Positions 23,896-36,403 are shown, numbered from the stretch's first letter. The stretch: DNA of 64,000 nucleotides from Rhyacophila brunnea (GCA_022495005.1 JAGYXB010001964.1:1488001-1552000); one strand, 5' to 3'. Notes: a model not told the origin generated them from the letters alone. Numbers and translations are program-made.

Positions 23896-26800
23896 TTTGC
23901 TAAGTAAAAAGGCAGTATTTTTGGTTTTTAGAGACAGTATTTAGGGATTATGTTTATATTATCATTTCACTAAGACCAAAAACTTAGCAGGACAGTATAA
24001 TACGTATCATAAATCTAATTGCGTGTAATATAAATTATATTAAATTCTAATTATTTTTGTTTTTAAGTTGACAGCTATTTCGGTTATAACACCATTACCA
24101 AGACTACAAAAATAAATGACTTATCGACGATTAAATATAATATATTAAGAGAGATTATCACGTATCAAAAATGAGACGTGGTGATCTCTCTCCCTCACCC
24201 TTGGACAGTTCAATAATAATACATACTTATTTGGAAACCGTATTAATTCAAAATAATTAAGTTACTTTCCAGGTTTCCAAGTAAGATTATTTTTTAACTT
24301 GGTTCAACTACTTATACTAAAGCTTTAAAAAGTGCACAAACTGGCTTTTCTAAGTCAATTCGTAATAAAAGTGGAAAAAAGGCAGTTTCCATTTCTGAAA
24401 AATGTTGGCAAGTTAATACAAAATATGTCTTTTAGCTTTGTATAGCTGATATTATACTTTCTATAAAAATTATTACAAATTGTACCTATATATTATTAGT
24501 ATAAAAACAATATTTAAAAATACCTTTGTCAGAAATTATATCTAAGTAAGAAAGAAATGAGGCATTTTTAATGACTCACCATTTTACGAACGTGGAAACT
24601 GTCGTTTTCGTTTTTAAACCCCTCGTCCCCTCATATAGAAAGGTTTATTAATAAAATAGAAACACTATCGGTTTTAGTATTTAATCAGAGTTCACAGAGA
24701 TTAATCAGCAATAACAGAGAATACTTCAAACGGTACACGAAAATAGATTAAGACGATAAGGTGACTCGCTCGACCCAATAACCAGATGAACTTGCCAAAG
24801 AATTAGTTCAGTTCAGGAAGGTATCTCATTCGACAACTAGATAACCACACTTAACACTGTAATGAATTTCGATAGTGTAAAGTGCTTAGTTTCAAAATAG
24901 ACAACCTGTATGAACAAAAAGTTCAAAGCTAATCAGATTAAGCTCAGGCTGTGAGATTGTGAGTCAAAATTACGGATACACATAGGGTTAAATGCTGATC
25001 CGTCTACATAGCGCTTGCGATATCCAGTCAATGAGCAGCGCCATCTATGGGTCTCTTTTCGAAGTCATGCCTCTACACTCATTAATAATGCCATTGTTAA
25101 CCAAAATGATAGTAGATATTATTTAAAAATAATAAAAGTAGGTGGTGGTAGTTGACTTTGTAAGTAAAGTTTTTCAATCGTATTATTAAATTGTGTTGCA
25201 AATACTATAGTCTTGAAGCAAAGACTATATAATATATTATAACATATTATGTTTAAAATAGTATGAATTAAGTCATATATAATATATTATAATAAAACAC
25301 TTTGCCATTTTGAATTAATTCTGAATGTATCAAAAACTGCTTACAACTTTTTTCTAGAAGCGATATTATTAATTTAGTAAACACCGTGTACCGTGTATAA
25401 AAAAAGAATGTAAAATATTTTGCCTTCACGCTGTTTGACTAGCAACCCCGGCTCCAAAGATTCATTTATTTGCGTTATTTTTCCGTGTTTTTCCTCAGAG
25501 AAAATATTAATTTTTATCACAACCTTGTGTCATTAATTAGGTTTGTCTTAGCATATTTTTTTTATTATTGAATTGCTCTTCACAGAATACCGGCGATCTT
25601 TTGTATCGTAAGCGTTGCTCCCTTTTTGTTTATCGTCTTCTTCGTTTTTGCAGGGGCGGTTCTAACTCAAGGGTTCGTAGGCACCATCCCCATATCGTTA
25701 TCGTGTCAAAAATATACTTCCGATATTTTTATCATTGTCATAATATACCTACATAATTACATGAATAAATTAACCATTTAATTTATTTTATCCATCTAAA
25801 CTCGTCGCAAATTTATAGAGATTTTTATTTTTATTATAAAAATAAATAAAGCAATGATGGTATATTTAATAAAATAATGATGATTACGTGGTATTGAAAT
25901 AAAATTAATTAAATTAAATGCACCTTATTTCACGTGACACCTATGTATAAATTAAGAAAGTTATGGCGTATATTTTTTGCTTACCGGGGTGGGGTCACTT
26001 AGTCCTATCCCGTCGTCGCTACGTTACAAATCTCGTTCTACTAAGGATGTGAATGCATTAGCATTAGTTACCGCATACTAGGGAGCGAATAAAATAACCC
26101 TTAGGTGAGTAAAAACGCTCGCTGTATGTTGTTGTTCAAAACTGATAATGATAAGTCTATAATAATAATAATTATTAATTAAGTTTATATTTTTAAGCAT
26201 GACTTTTAGGTGTGATTAAGTAACGATTCAGATAATCATATTATTTATTCTGAAAAATTACTTATTTATTAATAAAATCATATTATAAGTAGCTTGGTAC
26301 ATAATATTATATAATATGAGACAGCAGGTAGGTAGGTATGTATATTTAATCATTAATGGCTAAACATCACCAGTTAAAAAATCGTCGAGCTGCCACTGTT
26401 TTTTGTATATTTTTCTTCTTTAGATGGAGCACATTAAATACGATGTGCCATCTTAGAATACGTATGTCTCCTTACTTGTTAAGCAGTCTTCTAAAATAGT
26501 TGTCTTTACATACTTGCTCAACGGTATGTTACTGTGGCAAATTGGAGAATAAATCGTTCCTAAGTAAGCATGCCGAAAATTGCTGGCAACACCGGACCGA
26601 GACTAGCACCATGTAACGGCTGCACTCGTCACTTTTTTATTTGCTCTTGTACTCAATAGTCAGCTTTACCTTTTCTTCAAATTGCAGATAATTCTTGTGT
26701 TAGCAAATTGTTTACCCCAAAATTATATTCAATCTGCTATGATGTAAACGTTTATTTATATACGAATAATAAATAATTGAAGTACCTAGTTTGTTCCAAA

Positions 26801-27424
26801 GAACTCCCTTCTGAAATATTTTAAATGTGAGTTAGAATAATTCTGCATTCTACTGACGATAATGTATGTATTCAACAAATTTAAATGGTAAGAGATTATT
26901 TGAAGTATTCAGAAAAAGGAGAGGGTGGGATTAAGAAAATCTATCAGGTGCCACTAGCTTCCACATTTACTCTGTCTATACTACTTATAGCATCTCGTCG
27001 CTTTATTAACTGACCTTCACATTTTCCAGGTATATTTCCCATAACCAGATACTCCAAGCTTCGAGTTTGACTATACAAACCTTGCCTTTAGGTATGTATA
27101 ACTAAGATACTTCACATTTATGAGTTGTTGCGAGCTGTCGCGTTATTGAATACGCGTGGCTTAACGGTTAAAATTATTATTAAGATCGTTAATGTTCGCT
27201 TGTGTTGTCCGCCCTGTATTGTCTTTTAAACATGCTGCATCGGAATACATTTGATGCTCCAGATAGTAACATGATTACCACGGATCTTCCAGACTGTAGG
27301 TACCACAATTTAATCATTCGGTTCACGATACTCAGTCAAGAGGTCTTGATGAAAAATGAGTGAAGTAATATTCGTTTATATAAATTATTTGTATTTATTC
27401 CGTTTCTAGGAGAGGGGAGGTCCA
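23896..27424. other. stretch without recognised gene
   Basis: One good hairpin at 24151-24192 (AGAGAGATTATCACGT against ACGTGGTGATCTCTCT). An isolated A-box-like TGGCTTAACGGTTAAAATT at 27159 has no B box. The frame 25568-25756 is unconvincing. Confidence 0.4.
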
Positions 27425-27872
27425 TGGACGATATTTATATCTGGCCACGTATTTTTTCCGACTTATACGCGGTGAAAATGAGAATTCTGCCCTTCTTGGT
27501 AGTACTGACCTGTGTCCCTGATAACTATCTTAGAAATCGGGATCATCAGTTATTTCTTCTCCAATGCCAATTGGGAAAGTTGATTATGTTCAACCAAATC
27601 AATTCGGATATTGACATAATATTTCATTTGCGTGAGAATGAGTATTATAGGTGGGCATTATTTTATAAATTCTTAAAATAGGGTCTGCTTAGCTCATTTG
27701 GTGTACTTACTTGTATCTAATTTATATTTTATCGTATTTATACTTTTCTACTCTTTAATTACATAATACTGACCTATTTCTCTATTTCTAAATGTCATAT
27801 TGTAAATGTTGTGAATTAATAATGTGTAATGTTCACTATTTTTATACAAAAATAAATAAAATTTGAATTTGA
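27425..27872 (+). mobile_element. Jockey-like LINE, 3' end fragment
   Basis: The last part of the reverse transcriptase ORF (27424-27681) reads CVPDNYLRNRDHQLFLL, FNQINSDIDI and FHLRENEYYRWALFYKF. A deletion removed the RCRTN segment found in the copies at 4048 and 17480. The tail has CTAAATGTCATATTGTAAAT and ends AAATAAATAAAATTTGAATT. An inverted copy lies only 400 bases away. Confidence 0.75.
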
Positions 27873-28254
27873 GTTGAAAATTATGTAAAGTTCATTTGCC
27901 TTATTAAAATATTTTTTTTATTTATATTATCACTACTTGTGAATAGAACAATGTTTCCTTCAATATCTTTTGTAATACTGTTAACATGTAAAGCTTTATA
28001 TATCAGCAAAGTGGGTGTTTAAGCCCTTTGCTTGGTTGAAACACCCCGAGCATGTGTGAAACTGACCGTAAGTCATTAAGATAATAAATCTTCTTGACCA
28101 ACTTCGGCGGCGAGTTTTCTGCAAACTTGCAAAGATATCCATAGCATATTATTTCTCATGGAAAACGGACCTGCAAGATAGTATTAACTTGGCTTCATTC
28201 TGTTATTAGAATGTAATAATGGATCAGTAAGTTATATAAGTATAGAATCTACTT

Positions 28255-28665
28255 TCAAACATAATTCACATTCAAAATTATTATTTATTTTTACATATTA
28301 TTATTGTGAACTCTACAAATTATAAATTTAAGATGTTTACAACATGACATTAAAAAAAAACAGTATAATGAGTAAATATTTACAACAATTATAATGTAGA
28401 TATATGGAAGTAGTACACAGAATAAGCTAAGTGGACCCTATTTTAAGAATTTATAAAATAACCCACATCTATTTATAATACGCATCCTCACGTAGGTGGA
28501 ATATATCAACATCCGAAGCGATTTGGTTGAAGCCAATTGGCATCACCAATGGCAGGTTAGTTCTGCACCTATGGAAAATAATAACCTGGTGTTCCCGATT
28601 TCTAAGATAGTTATCAAGGACATACAGGTCAATACTACCAAGAAGAAAAAATACGTTGCCTAATA
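28255..28665 (-). mobile_element. Jockey-like LINE, 3' end fragment (reverse)
   Basis: The complement carries TAACTATCTTAGAAATCGGG, GCAGAACTAACCTGCCATTG and CAACCAAATCGCTTCGGATG, then CCTACGTGAGGATGCGTATT and a tail ending near TAATAATATG. It is closer to the 4048 copy than to its neighbour at 27425. The frame is interrupted. Confidence 0.75.
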
Positions 28666-28729
28666 TAGATATAAATATTACCTATATTATATACAGTCAT
28701 TTAAAAACTGCGAGCACCTATTGCTGATA

Positions 28730-28900
28730 TTTATTATTTTTGTGTTAAATAAAATTTTAGTGGTTATTATTTTTAGTTAATTTAGTAATAGATATGGTTA
28801 ATAATTATGTTGTGTTTAAATTTGGTAACCGTACTGAGAAGCAACATGATGGTATAACCGATAACGTTTCATAGTTAAGTTAATAATAATAAAATTGAGG
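28730..28900 (+). repeat. degenerate copy of the THAP-exon element
   Basis: Matches the middle of the elements at 53379-53982 and 41486-42133: TTTTTAGTTAATTTAGTAA, a GGTAACCGTACTGAGAAGCA block, and ACGTTTCATAGTTAAGTT. The exon equivalent reads MVNNYVVFKFGNRTEKQ and is degraded. The element ends were not found. Confidence 0.6.
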
Positions 28901-29126
28901 TTATACTGTGTGTTATATACGCAAGAAATACGGTTTCATTGTCTCAAACAATACCCACTCTCTTTATAATATTACTCTGAGGTTCGGGCCCAAAATAAAT
29001 ATAAGGCAATCAATTTATTATTAAAAAATACATCTCCACACACTCAATTATTGTTATGTAAGTTTGATACTACTTGTGGATTCAAATCCAGCGCGTTCCA
29101 AAAATTTAAGTGTATTAATTTATTAA

Positions 29127-29910
29127 TATACAAGCTGAAGTACCCGGCTTCGCACAGGGTCTATTTGTGAATGATTTGTGGATACATTTATCTTAGATAT
29201 TTAAAAAAATAATAAAAAGTAATTATCTTTTTAATATTAAAATATCTGTATAATATAATATGGCAATATGAAAATAATTCTAATAGGAGTAAAGGTCAAA
29301 CAAAAGAACACTAAATTAAAATCGAATCCAAAATATGCAAATATTATTAGTATTGATATGTAGTAAAAAATTCAAAATTGGATGGAACAAACAAATAAAA
29401 CTTTCTATTTTAATCTAATTTAGAAACCTTCGCGGGTGTGCGCACAACAACTGACGAAAGTTTAATTGCAATCGGATGAATGGTATAGGAACCATACGAA
29501 TAAAAGAAGATATAATGAAGAAGAAGAAGAAGATGGTTGTACTAATTCATAAACCTTTGCGGGTGTGGGCATAACAACTGACGAAGGTTTCATCGCAATT
29601 GGATGAATGGTATAAGAACCATACGAATAAAAGAATATATTATAATGAAGAAGATGTTTTTCTAATTCAAAAACTTTTGCTGGTGTAAACACAACAACTC
29701 ACTAAAGTTTCATCGCAATCTGATGAATGGTTAGGAATGCACACGGGACAGACAGACAGACATTCATTTTTATATATATGATATAGCCTATAACCTTTGC
29801 GCAAGTGCAAGCAATAAGTTGACAAAGTTTTATCGCAATCGGATGAACGGTATGGCAGCGCATAAAATACGAACAAACAAATAAACAAATATTGATTTTT
29901 ATATATTAGA
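29127..29910 (+). mobile_element. probable LINE/SINE 3' region with tandem tail units
   Basis: Begins with AAGCTGAAGTACCCGGCTTC, a string like those found in insect non-LTR repeats. Four diverged units follow at about 29424, 29548, 29668 and 29790 (spacing near 120), each with a CCTTTGCGGGTGTG-like start, CAACAACTGACGAAAG and ATCGCAATCGGATGAATGGT. Unit 3 adds GACAGACAGACAGACATTCA and TTTTTATATATATGA, typical of a LINE terminus. The three minus-strand open frames across it are spurious. Confidence 0.6.
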
Positions 29911-29957
29911 TAATGTTTTTAAGAATCGAATACTTTGTCAATTAAACTATTCACTAT

Positions 29958-30215
29958 TATTTGTTATGCCAATGCAATTTTATTTAAAGAGTTTTCATTT
30001 TATACAAGTGATTAATGTACGGGGGGGAGGGTATTTGTCCTAGAACCTAAGTATATGAAATCAATTCCATTACACTGCTAATTGATGAAATTAATCCGTA
30101 GTTGTTTAAATTAGGCATATTACAAGTATTGCCAAGATCTTCTAAGTAGTTTTTAATATTTTTGAAATAGTAACTCTGCCAGATTGTATATTTAAAACAC
30201 CAATAATTTTTTCCT
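29958..30215 (+). repeat. 250-bp direct repeat, copy 1
   Basis: Shares ATTTTATTTAAAGAGTTTT, TTTTATACAAG, TTAATGT with a G-run, CACTGCTAA, GATGAAATT, GTATTGCCAAGAT and GATTGTATATTTAAAA with 32540-32815. The pair flanks the foldback element at 31297-32062. Element class unknown. Confidence 0.65.
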
Positions 30216-31296
30216 GATTTTTTTTTATTAATGTGCATTTGATTCAGATCGAGAATCTAATAGGTATAATAATAAATATCTTTTGCTGGAATGAAATGCC
30301 AATAGAAATGGCATATTTCAAAAAAATACTACCTTATTCTTAGGTCAATAATTATTATAAAACAATAATTATTCGTAGGATGTTTTATTACATTTGAATG
30401 GTTAAAAACATAGCGTATAATCAGTATCTTTAGAATTATCTTCAAATGTGTTAATTGTGCCCATTTTTTGAATAATAAAACGCCTAATTCTTGTCAAATT
30501 TGGGATCACAAAGATTATAAATATAGTTTTTTATCGTAAATATGTCTATTATTTAAATAGTAAACGATTTTATAAATGGTTTTATAAATGCGTTTAAAAA
30601 TGAATAAATCTAAAGAATCTTAACGCACACGGATATTCTGAAATATGACAATATTCTAAAACATTAGATCGAGAGGTTTAAAAGAATACTATTTTATGTA
30701 ATAAAAATACTTTATGCAGTCATCAAATTTTTAAAATAAATATAAGAATAATAAGGCTTCAATATTATATAAATAGATTATCTACAAAGTTTAAGGAATG
30801 TCTAGGCTCATGCTATGAAAATACCATAAAACCTCCATTTTGACCTACGTGGCGCATGTGGGCCCTTAACTCGGAGGGACTTATGTTTCTGCTTAGGAAT
30901 GAAAATTGTCTTCACTTCAGTGATCACTTTCAGTGATTTCCTACTTATATTTGTAAAGATTACACATAATATCACTATACAAGTTATAACAAACCTGATA
31001 CTATGAAAAGTACGCCGGAAGTAAACGTGTAGATGCGCCGATGGCGTGCGCAGTGGCCCACTGCGCAGCAAACATATCCGGCGAAGAGTACAGCAGTTGC
31101 CAGTAGTAAAAAAAATGATGACTTCGTGACAGCATCTGGAAAAAATCATGATACCAGTACATACATAAACTAGTGGTGAAAACTTTGAACCACAAAAATG
31201 TTTAACATCAACAATGAGCTGTAAAGACATAAATAAAAAATAATAATATTAATACTATCGACCGAAGGTAATTGATGGAATTTGAATTTAAATTTT
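30216..31296. other. stretch without recognised gene; perfect 10-bp palindrome
   Basis: A perfect inverted repeat TGCGCAGTGG C CCACTGCGCA lies at 31047-31067. The minus frame 30808-31230 includes a more gene-like 3' end (KSLKVITEVKTIFIPKQKHK, then HAPRRSKWRFYG) preceded by an acceptor-like TATAAGTAG at about 30945. No family recognised and no donor partner seen, so an exon is only possible. Confidence 0.3.
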
Positions 31297-32062
31297 AATG
31301 GATTTAAGTTTCGTACTATTCCATTTGAGTCGTTTTTTGCGACGCGGGTTTCGCCTTTCGGCATCTTCTAGCGCTGTGTATACTCACCAAAGACAAACAC
31401 ACACTGACATATTATTATGGATGTGAATGTACAGATGTGGATTTAGGTATGTATACGTGTGTATAAATATAATATAAATTAGGTGGGTTTATTTGTGGAT
31501 TTGTTATATTTAAAAAAATAATATTAAAAAAAATTTTAAATAAAAAAGTTGGTAGCATGTAAGAATACTATTGAATATTAATTGTTTAACTAATGACTTT
31601 TAATGACTGATATCGTAGATATAATATCTCATTAGTTAACTCCATTAATTTCCAAAATGTTACTATTGTTCCTAGGATGGACGATTTTACACCTCTTGAG
31701 TGTAGTATTTTTATTGTTTTATTGAACCTACTAATGATCTATTATTAGGTTTTGACGATTTCTTATAGTATTATGCTTATCAAGTGTATTATTATTTATA
31801 AGATAGGGGTTTTTTTATTAACACTTCAACTATTCATAATTTGTTTTTTATATTTTTATTGTGACCCTTGACTTGATAGGTAGATAATTCTACCTACTTT
31901 ATTGTATTGATTTATTATATAAATTAGAGTGAAGAGTGTTCGTTGTCAGTGTGTGTTTGCCTTTGGTGAGTATACCAACAAAGCGTCTGAAGATGCCGAA
32001 ATGCGAAACCCGGGTCGCAAAAAAACGACTTTAATGGAATAGTACGAAACTTAAATCCATTA
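31297..32062. mobile_element. foldback element with ~115-bp inverted arms
   Basis: The left arm (31297-31410) contains TTTAATGGATTTAAGTTTCG, CATTTGAGTCGTTTTTTGCG, GGGTTTCGCCTTTCGGCATC and GTGTATACTCACCAAAGACA. The right arm (31945-32062) is its complement with small changes (for example CGAAATGCGAAACCCGGGTC). The ~530-base interior has no open frame. Part of one arm recurs alone at 57430-57520. Confidence 0.8.
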
Positions 32063-32539
32063 GAAAAAAATAATACTTAGTTATTATAGTAACAGGACAA
32101 TTACCCCCGAAACAAAAACTCCCCGGGTAAAAACCCCCTCCCACTATACAAAAATTACAGACAGTTAACTTCATCCATTTAAAATGCCAGTAGATTAAAT
32201 AAATAAGAAAAAAAGGACCACCTAATTGGTAAATAAAATGAGAAAATTTAGGATAGAAATTCAAAAATTCTGCCAGTCATTTTTGTGGCGCTGGTGAATT
32301 TTTGTAATTTGCTTCGTAATATTTTTCCGACTATATTTTAAATAATATTATTAAACTAAGTACATACATTTTCTTTTGAAGATTTAAATATTTTGCAAAC
32401 ATTTTTTCTTCCTCTCTCTACATTTAAAATGTGCATATTAGATGTGAGTATAATTATTATTATATACTTGTATCCATATTTATTGTGTCAAATATTTTTT
32501 TTATTTTGTAAAATTTATTTTAAAACATTTATTTTATCA

Positions 32540-32815
32540 AATACTATTCAATGAAATTTTATTTAAAGAGTTTTTATTTTATACAAGGTGTTAATGTCCG
32601 GGGGGAATCTAGGTACATGCAATTAATGCCACTACACTGCTAAGTGATGAAATTTGACCGTTGGTTTTTAAATCAGGCATACTAAAAGAAAACAAGTTTC
32701 GTTTAAAATAATATAATTACAGTATTGCCAAGATATTTTCCAATCGTAATTTAAAATGTTTTTAAATTACGTCACTCTGTCTGATTGTATATTTAAAAAA
32801 TCAAGAATATCTTCG
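32540..32815 (+). repeat. 250-bp direct repeat, copy 2
   Basis: Second copy of 29958-30215, with an extra ~30-base block (AGAAAACAAGTTTCG) before the shared GTATTGCCAAGAT. Confidence 0.65.
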
Positions 32816-33350
32816 TACGGCACACTGAGAGTTTTTGGGAAGAGAAATATTCTGAATAAATAAATGAGCATTTCACTATTACGTAATCTGTCGATATACC
32901 TAATTGCTTTTTTTAACCTTACCTTTACGATGGTAATAAATTTCATCGGATGCGGTGATGTGACCTTAGGTTACCGTACGAGATTGACATTGGTAGGTAC
33001 AGTACAAAGTACAGTACACCTAATTTTAATATTACTTATTTTTAATTATGGATATGGCATAACGTTATCTTTACCATTAATATTTATTTTATTAAGTTTT
33101 CTATCATAAAAAATATTTCTGAATAACTCATAATTTTATTGTATTTTAATTAAAAAAAAAACATTTTTTTTCTAAATCATAAAAATGCGTACCTAAGTAT
33201 AACTTGAAATCCTTTTTATATATATCGAATGTAGTTTTCATACGGTCACAATATTTATTGCTCAAATAACTGTTTAGTTATATATTTTTGTTTGATCTTC
33301 TTTTTATTCAAGATTTTTATAAAACATGTAATTTTATTGGAATTAGTTAT
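32816..33350. other. stretch without recognised gene
   Basis: The plus frame 32864-33109 encodes a hydrophobic peptide (three possible membrane stretches) but with AT-driven composition. There is no supported start context or splice site, so it is not called as a gene. Confidence 0.35.
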
Positions 33351-34206
33351 TATTAAACTGGCGCTAGGGGCCGTTCAGGTCCATGGCCGACTGCACAACG
33401 TTTTTCCAGGCATCTCTGTCCAGCGCTCTCTCTTCCCAGTTGACTATCCCCAGCCTTTCCGCATCCCTTTGAATGTTGTCCGCCCATCTCCGTCGAGGGC
33501 GGCCAAGAGGTCGAGTGCCAGCTGGTGTGCCTTTGTAAATCCTATAGAGAGTTCTAGATCTTTCAGATCGTACAACGTGGCCCGCCCATCTGAGCCTTCT
33601 TGACCTCAGAATATTAGTGATTCTAGGTTGGTATCGGTCGAAGAGCTCAGCGTTTGTGCGGATGCGCCACCGGTGGTTCTCATTGACGGGTCCAAGTATT
33701 CTCCGGAGGATTCTGTTTTCAAACACTTGGAGCGCCTTTTCTTGTTTTTCTGTTAAACCCCACGTTTCACATCCATACATGACGATTGGCTTGATGACCA
33801 CGTTATACACCCGGAATTTCGTTTTGATGGACAGCATTTTGGACCTGAACAGACGACTCAGCGCGAAGTACGCTGCATTTCCACTTCTCAGTCGGTCAGA
33901 GAGCTCTAGGGACATTTCATTTTTAGAGGTAATGTTGGAGCCCAAGTACTTGAAGAGAGAGGTTCTCTCGAACGAGGAGTTTCTTATTCCAATGTTTCCA
34001 GAGGGTTCAATGCCTCTTGTCATTTTCAAATACTTGGTCTTTCCCACATTTACTCGTAGATTCAACCTTTTCGCTGTGTCCTCCAGAGGAGTGAAAATAT
34101 CTCTGACTTCTTCTTCAGATTCTCCGAGCACCACCAAATCATCTGCGTAGCCCAATATTTTATGGGACCCATTCAGGGTAACTCCACCTTCTCCTAACAT
34201 GACTAA
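33351..34206 (-). mobile_element. 5'-truncated RTE-like LINE insertion
   Basis: The insertion comprises the reverse transcriptase frame 33364-34200 plus only about ten bases downstream of the stop, in keeping with the very short 3' ends of RTE-type LINEs. TAGTTATT occurs on both sides (near 33345 and 34208) and may be the target-site duplication. The clade call is inference from the C-terminal sequence. Confidence 0.75.
33364..34200 (-). CDS. reverse transcriptase C-terminal fragment of a non-LTR retrotransposon
   Basis: This is 278 residues, uninterrupted, and is the longest open frame in the window. It contains the catalytic YADD box at residues 18-21, the following thumb-side motif NVGKTKYL (51-58), FKYLGSNIT (83-91) and YGCETW (142-147). 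The C-terminal region has RRLRWAGHVVRSE (201-213), GRPRRRW (233-239) and the WEERALDRDAWKNVV block (255-269). In an intact element it would copy element RNA into DNA at a nicked target. Here the endonuclease domain and the fingers/palm upstream of YADD are absent: sequence before 34203 is unrelated AT-rich DNA, so the copy is 5'-truncated and inactive. The Met at 34200 is internal to the ancestral protein, not a true start. The absence of stops or frameshifts implies a recent insertion, unlike the decayed relics at 17480 and 54185. The plus-strand frames at 33292-33603 and 33617-34150 are shadows of it. Confidence 0.9.
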   Translation of the reverse strand: MLGEGGVTLNGSHKILGYADDLVVLGESEEEVRDIFTPLEDTAKRLNLRVNVGKTKYLKMTRGIEPSGNIGIRNSSFERTSLFKYLGSNITSKNEMSLELSDRLRSGNAAYFALSRLFRSKMLSIKTKFRVYNVVIKPIVMYGCETWGLTEKQEKALQVFENRILRRILGPVNENHRWRIRTNAELFDRYQPRITNILRSRRLRWAGHVVRSERSRTLYRIYKGTPAGTRPLGRPRRRWADNIQRDAERLGIVNWEERALDRDAWKNVVQSAMDLNGP

Positions 34207-35200
34207 GTAGTTATTTAATATGCCTACTAAATAATAATAAAAAATGTATTTTCGTCATCGATATTGAAACGGATTACTACATAGGTACACTGACATTGAA
34301 AAAAATGTACTAAACTTCACCAATCTGGGATTGGATACAGGAATAGTAATCCACAAATCCTGGTACCTACATAAAATTCCGACAGCGATTTTCACCCCCA
34401 CATATTATAAGCATAAGTATAATAAAATAGTGTGGTGCTTTTAGATTTCATAGCGAAACAAGGTGAGCCATTTAAATATTGCACGGTCTTGCACTATATC
34501 TCAGTAATATGTAGTATTCTAGAATATGGCTTCCATTATCTGTTTACAAAGTTTGTTACATTCTGTTAGAGCACGTCAAAAAGAAAATTTTGAGAAGTTT
34601 CCTTAAAACTTTCAACTATTTCACCTTTGAAAATTCTTCCAATATAATAAAGGTATTTTCCAACTAATTTCCTTCCAAATATTATGTTTTCGTTTCACTC
34701 GCTTAAATATTGGAGAGTTTTCGCTTTTAAATTATTTTTATACACTACTAAAGAGTAATTTTTTTAAATTAAGATATTCGTAGGAATATATTTTTATTAT
34801 TATTATAAAACTATGGAGTCTCCAGGTGAGGCTTTTTTATTTGTACTTTATTAAATTTATATACAGTTATTCGATCTATATAAGTAAGTTTAATGATTTT
34901 ATAAACAAAGAAAAATATATATTATTTACAACGGCCGGGTACAAGTGTTTCAGAAACATTTGGATGCACATAAACACATTGATATTTGGCTGAGCTGTAA
35001 ACGTCTCAAGTCTACAATAAATAAATGATAATTATAACTTCTTAAATTTTTAAGGAGTCATCGTATTTTACCATCATAAAACGGAAATTGCGATTTATAT
35101 CTTCATTATCGCTCCCGTATTGATATTTGGGATCCTTTTTTATACCTAATCAAGCTAAGGATGCTGCATGATTGTAGTGATAAGTCCTGAATCGATTAAT
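34207..35200. other. stretch without recognised gene
   Basis: AT-rich; no frame, repeat or RNA signal recognised. Confidence 0.4.
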
Positions 35201-35205
35201 CAGCA

Positions 35206-35274
35206 GCCCTCTTAGTCTAGTGTGTAAGACGCTGGTCTTTCATACGGGCTCTGAGCTCGATCTCGGTGCGGTTA
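35206..35274 (+). mobile_element. tRNA-like SINE head
   Basis: CTCTTAGTCTAGTGTGTAAG resembles an A box and GAGCTCGATCTCGG a B box at the right spacing (about 45 bases). The anticodon-arm region GCTGGTCTTTCATACGG is plausible. No matching acceptor stem was found. A T-rich region follows. Confidence 0.5.
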
Positions 35275-36008
35275 CAAATATATTTATGTGATTTTCTCAA
35301 AGCATGAGTGTTTTTTTTCCTTTTATTACTAAATACACTACTGTCATTGAGCTTCTTGGCCTCTTGTAGTATTATAAAGAATAATTATTTATTTATATAC
35401 ATATTTAAATTAAAAAAAAAATACTTAAATAGTTACAATAATAATTGTTTCTCTATCAAGCATTTTATTGGCGAATCAATGCTTCGTTTTACTACTGTAA
35501 TATGATTTAAAATACGTTTTGAGTTTTCTTATACCCTAACATAAATTTTTCTGTTTGGTTTTGGCGGTTTTCTTAAATAAATTAAAAAAGTCTGTATAAG
35601 GAAGGAATATTAATCATCCATATTACGATATAATGTGGGCTCGAGTCTTATTCGGTACAATTATTATTTTCTTATAATATGTATGTTTCTGAGGTCACTC
35701 TTAATAATTGATAATAATATTATTTATATCATATATTCCTAATAATCATGTATGATGTCGATCCATCACGACGTATGTTAATTATTCATATTGATTTTAT
35801 GATACCAAACATGAAATTAACTACTTAATATTATAAAAGTCAATATTTCGTTTTTTTTTCAATAGTGAACATGCATCAGATTTGAGAAACATTCTTCATT
35901 AGCATTATTTATTGAAGAAACTTGCTTTAAGCAAAACTAACAGAATGAATGCCTCATACCGCAATTATTATTATGTACAAAACAATTTTTGATTTCGTCG
36001 TAATTAGG

Positions 36009-36062
36009 TAGGGCACAAGTGGCAAAATTGTAAAAGGGCATTGGTCGGAACGTGACGGATAT
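36009..36062 (+). mobile_element. degenerate tRNA-like SINE head (S2)
   Basis: AGGGCACAAGTGGCAAAATT, then GTAAAAGGGCATTGGTCGG, aligns with the head at 13049-13119. The B box is lost and a T-run follows at 36068. Confidence 0.4.
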
Positions 36063-36403
36063 TATATTTTTTTTGATTTTTTTCTAATACAGTAGGTACG
36101 TTTAATATTAGACTATTACAATATTATCAAGTTTTTTTTTTAAATAATCTTAAATACATTGTGTCAAATGAGCTAATCATTGTTATGCCATACTGTATAC
36201 TACTGTTAAATCGGAGTAAATAAATAAAATAATAAATAAGAATTGTCATATGTTAAACGCTTTCAATTATTTACAGCGTTATGCCCGTTTCGGTATATTA
36301 ATGATTTCGCGTGTACGTAGAAGCTTTTTAAAAGCTACTCTGAGTCTATTTTATGTCGTTAAGCCTTTTCCCACAATTTCCTGTTTTTTGTGTATTTTTC
36401 AAG

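Noticed and set aside
29462..29888. Three related minus-strand frames as a tandem gene family
   Set aside because: They are translations of the ~120-base tandem repeat units, with no start or splice context.
33617..34150. 177-codon plus-strand open frame
   Set aside because: It lies antisense to the reverse transcriptase fragment and is a mirror of its codon pattern.
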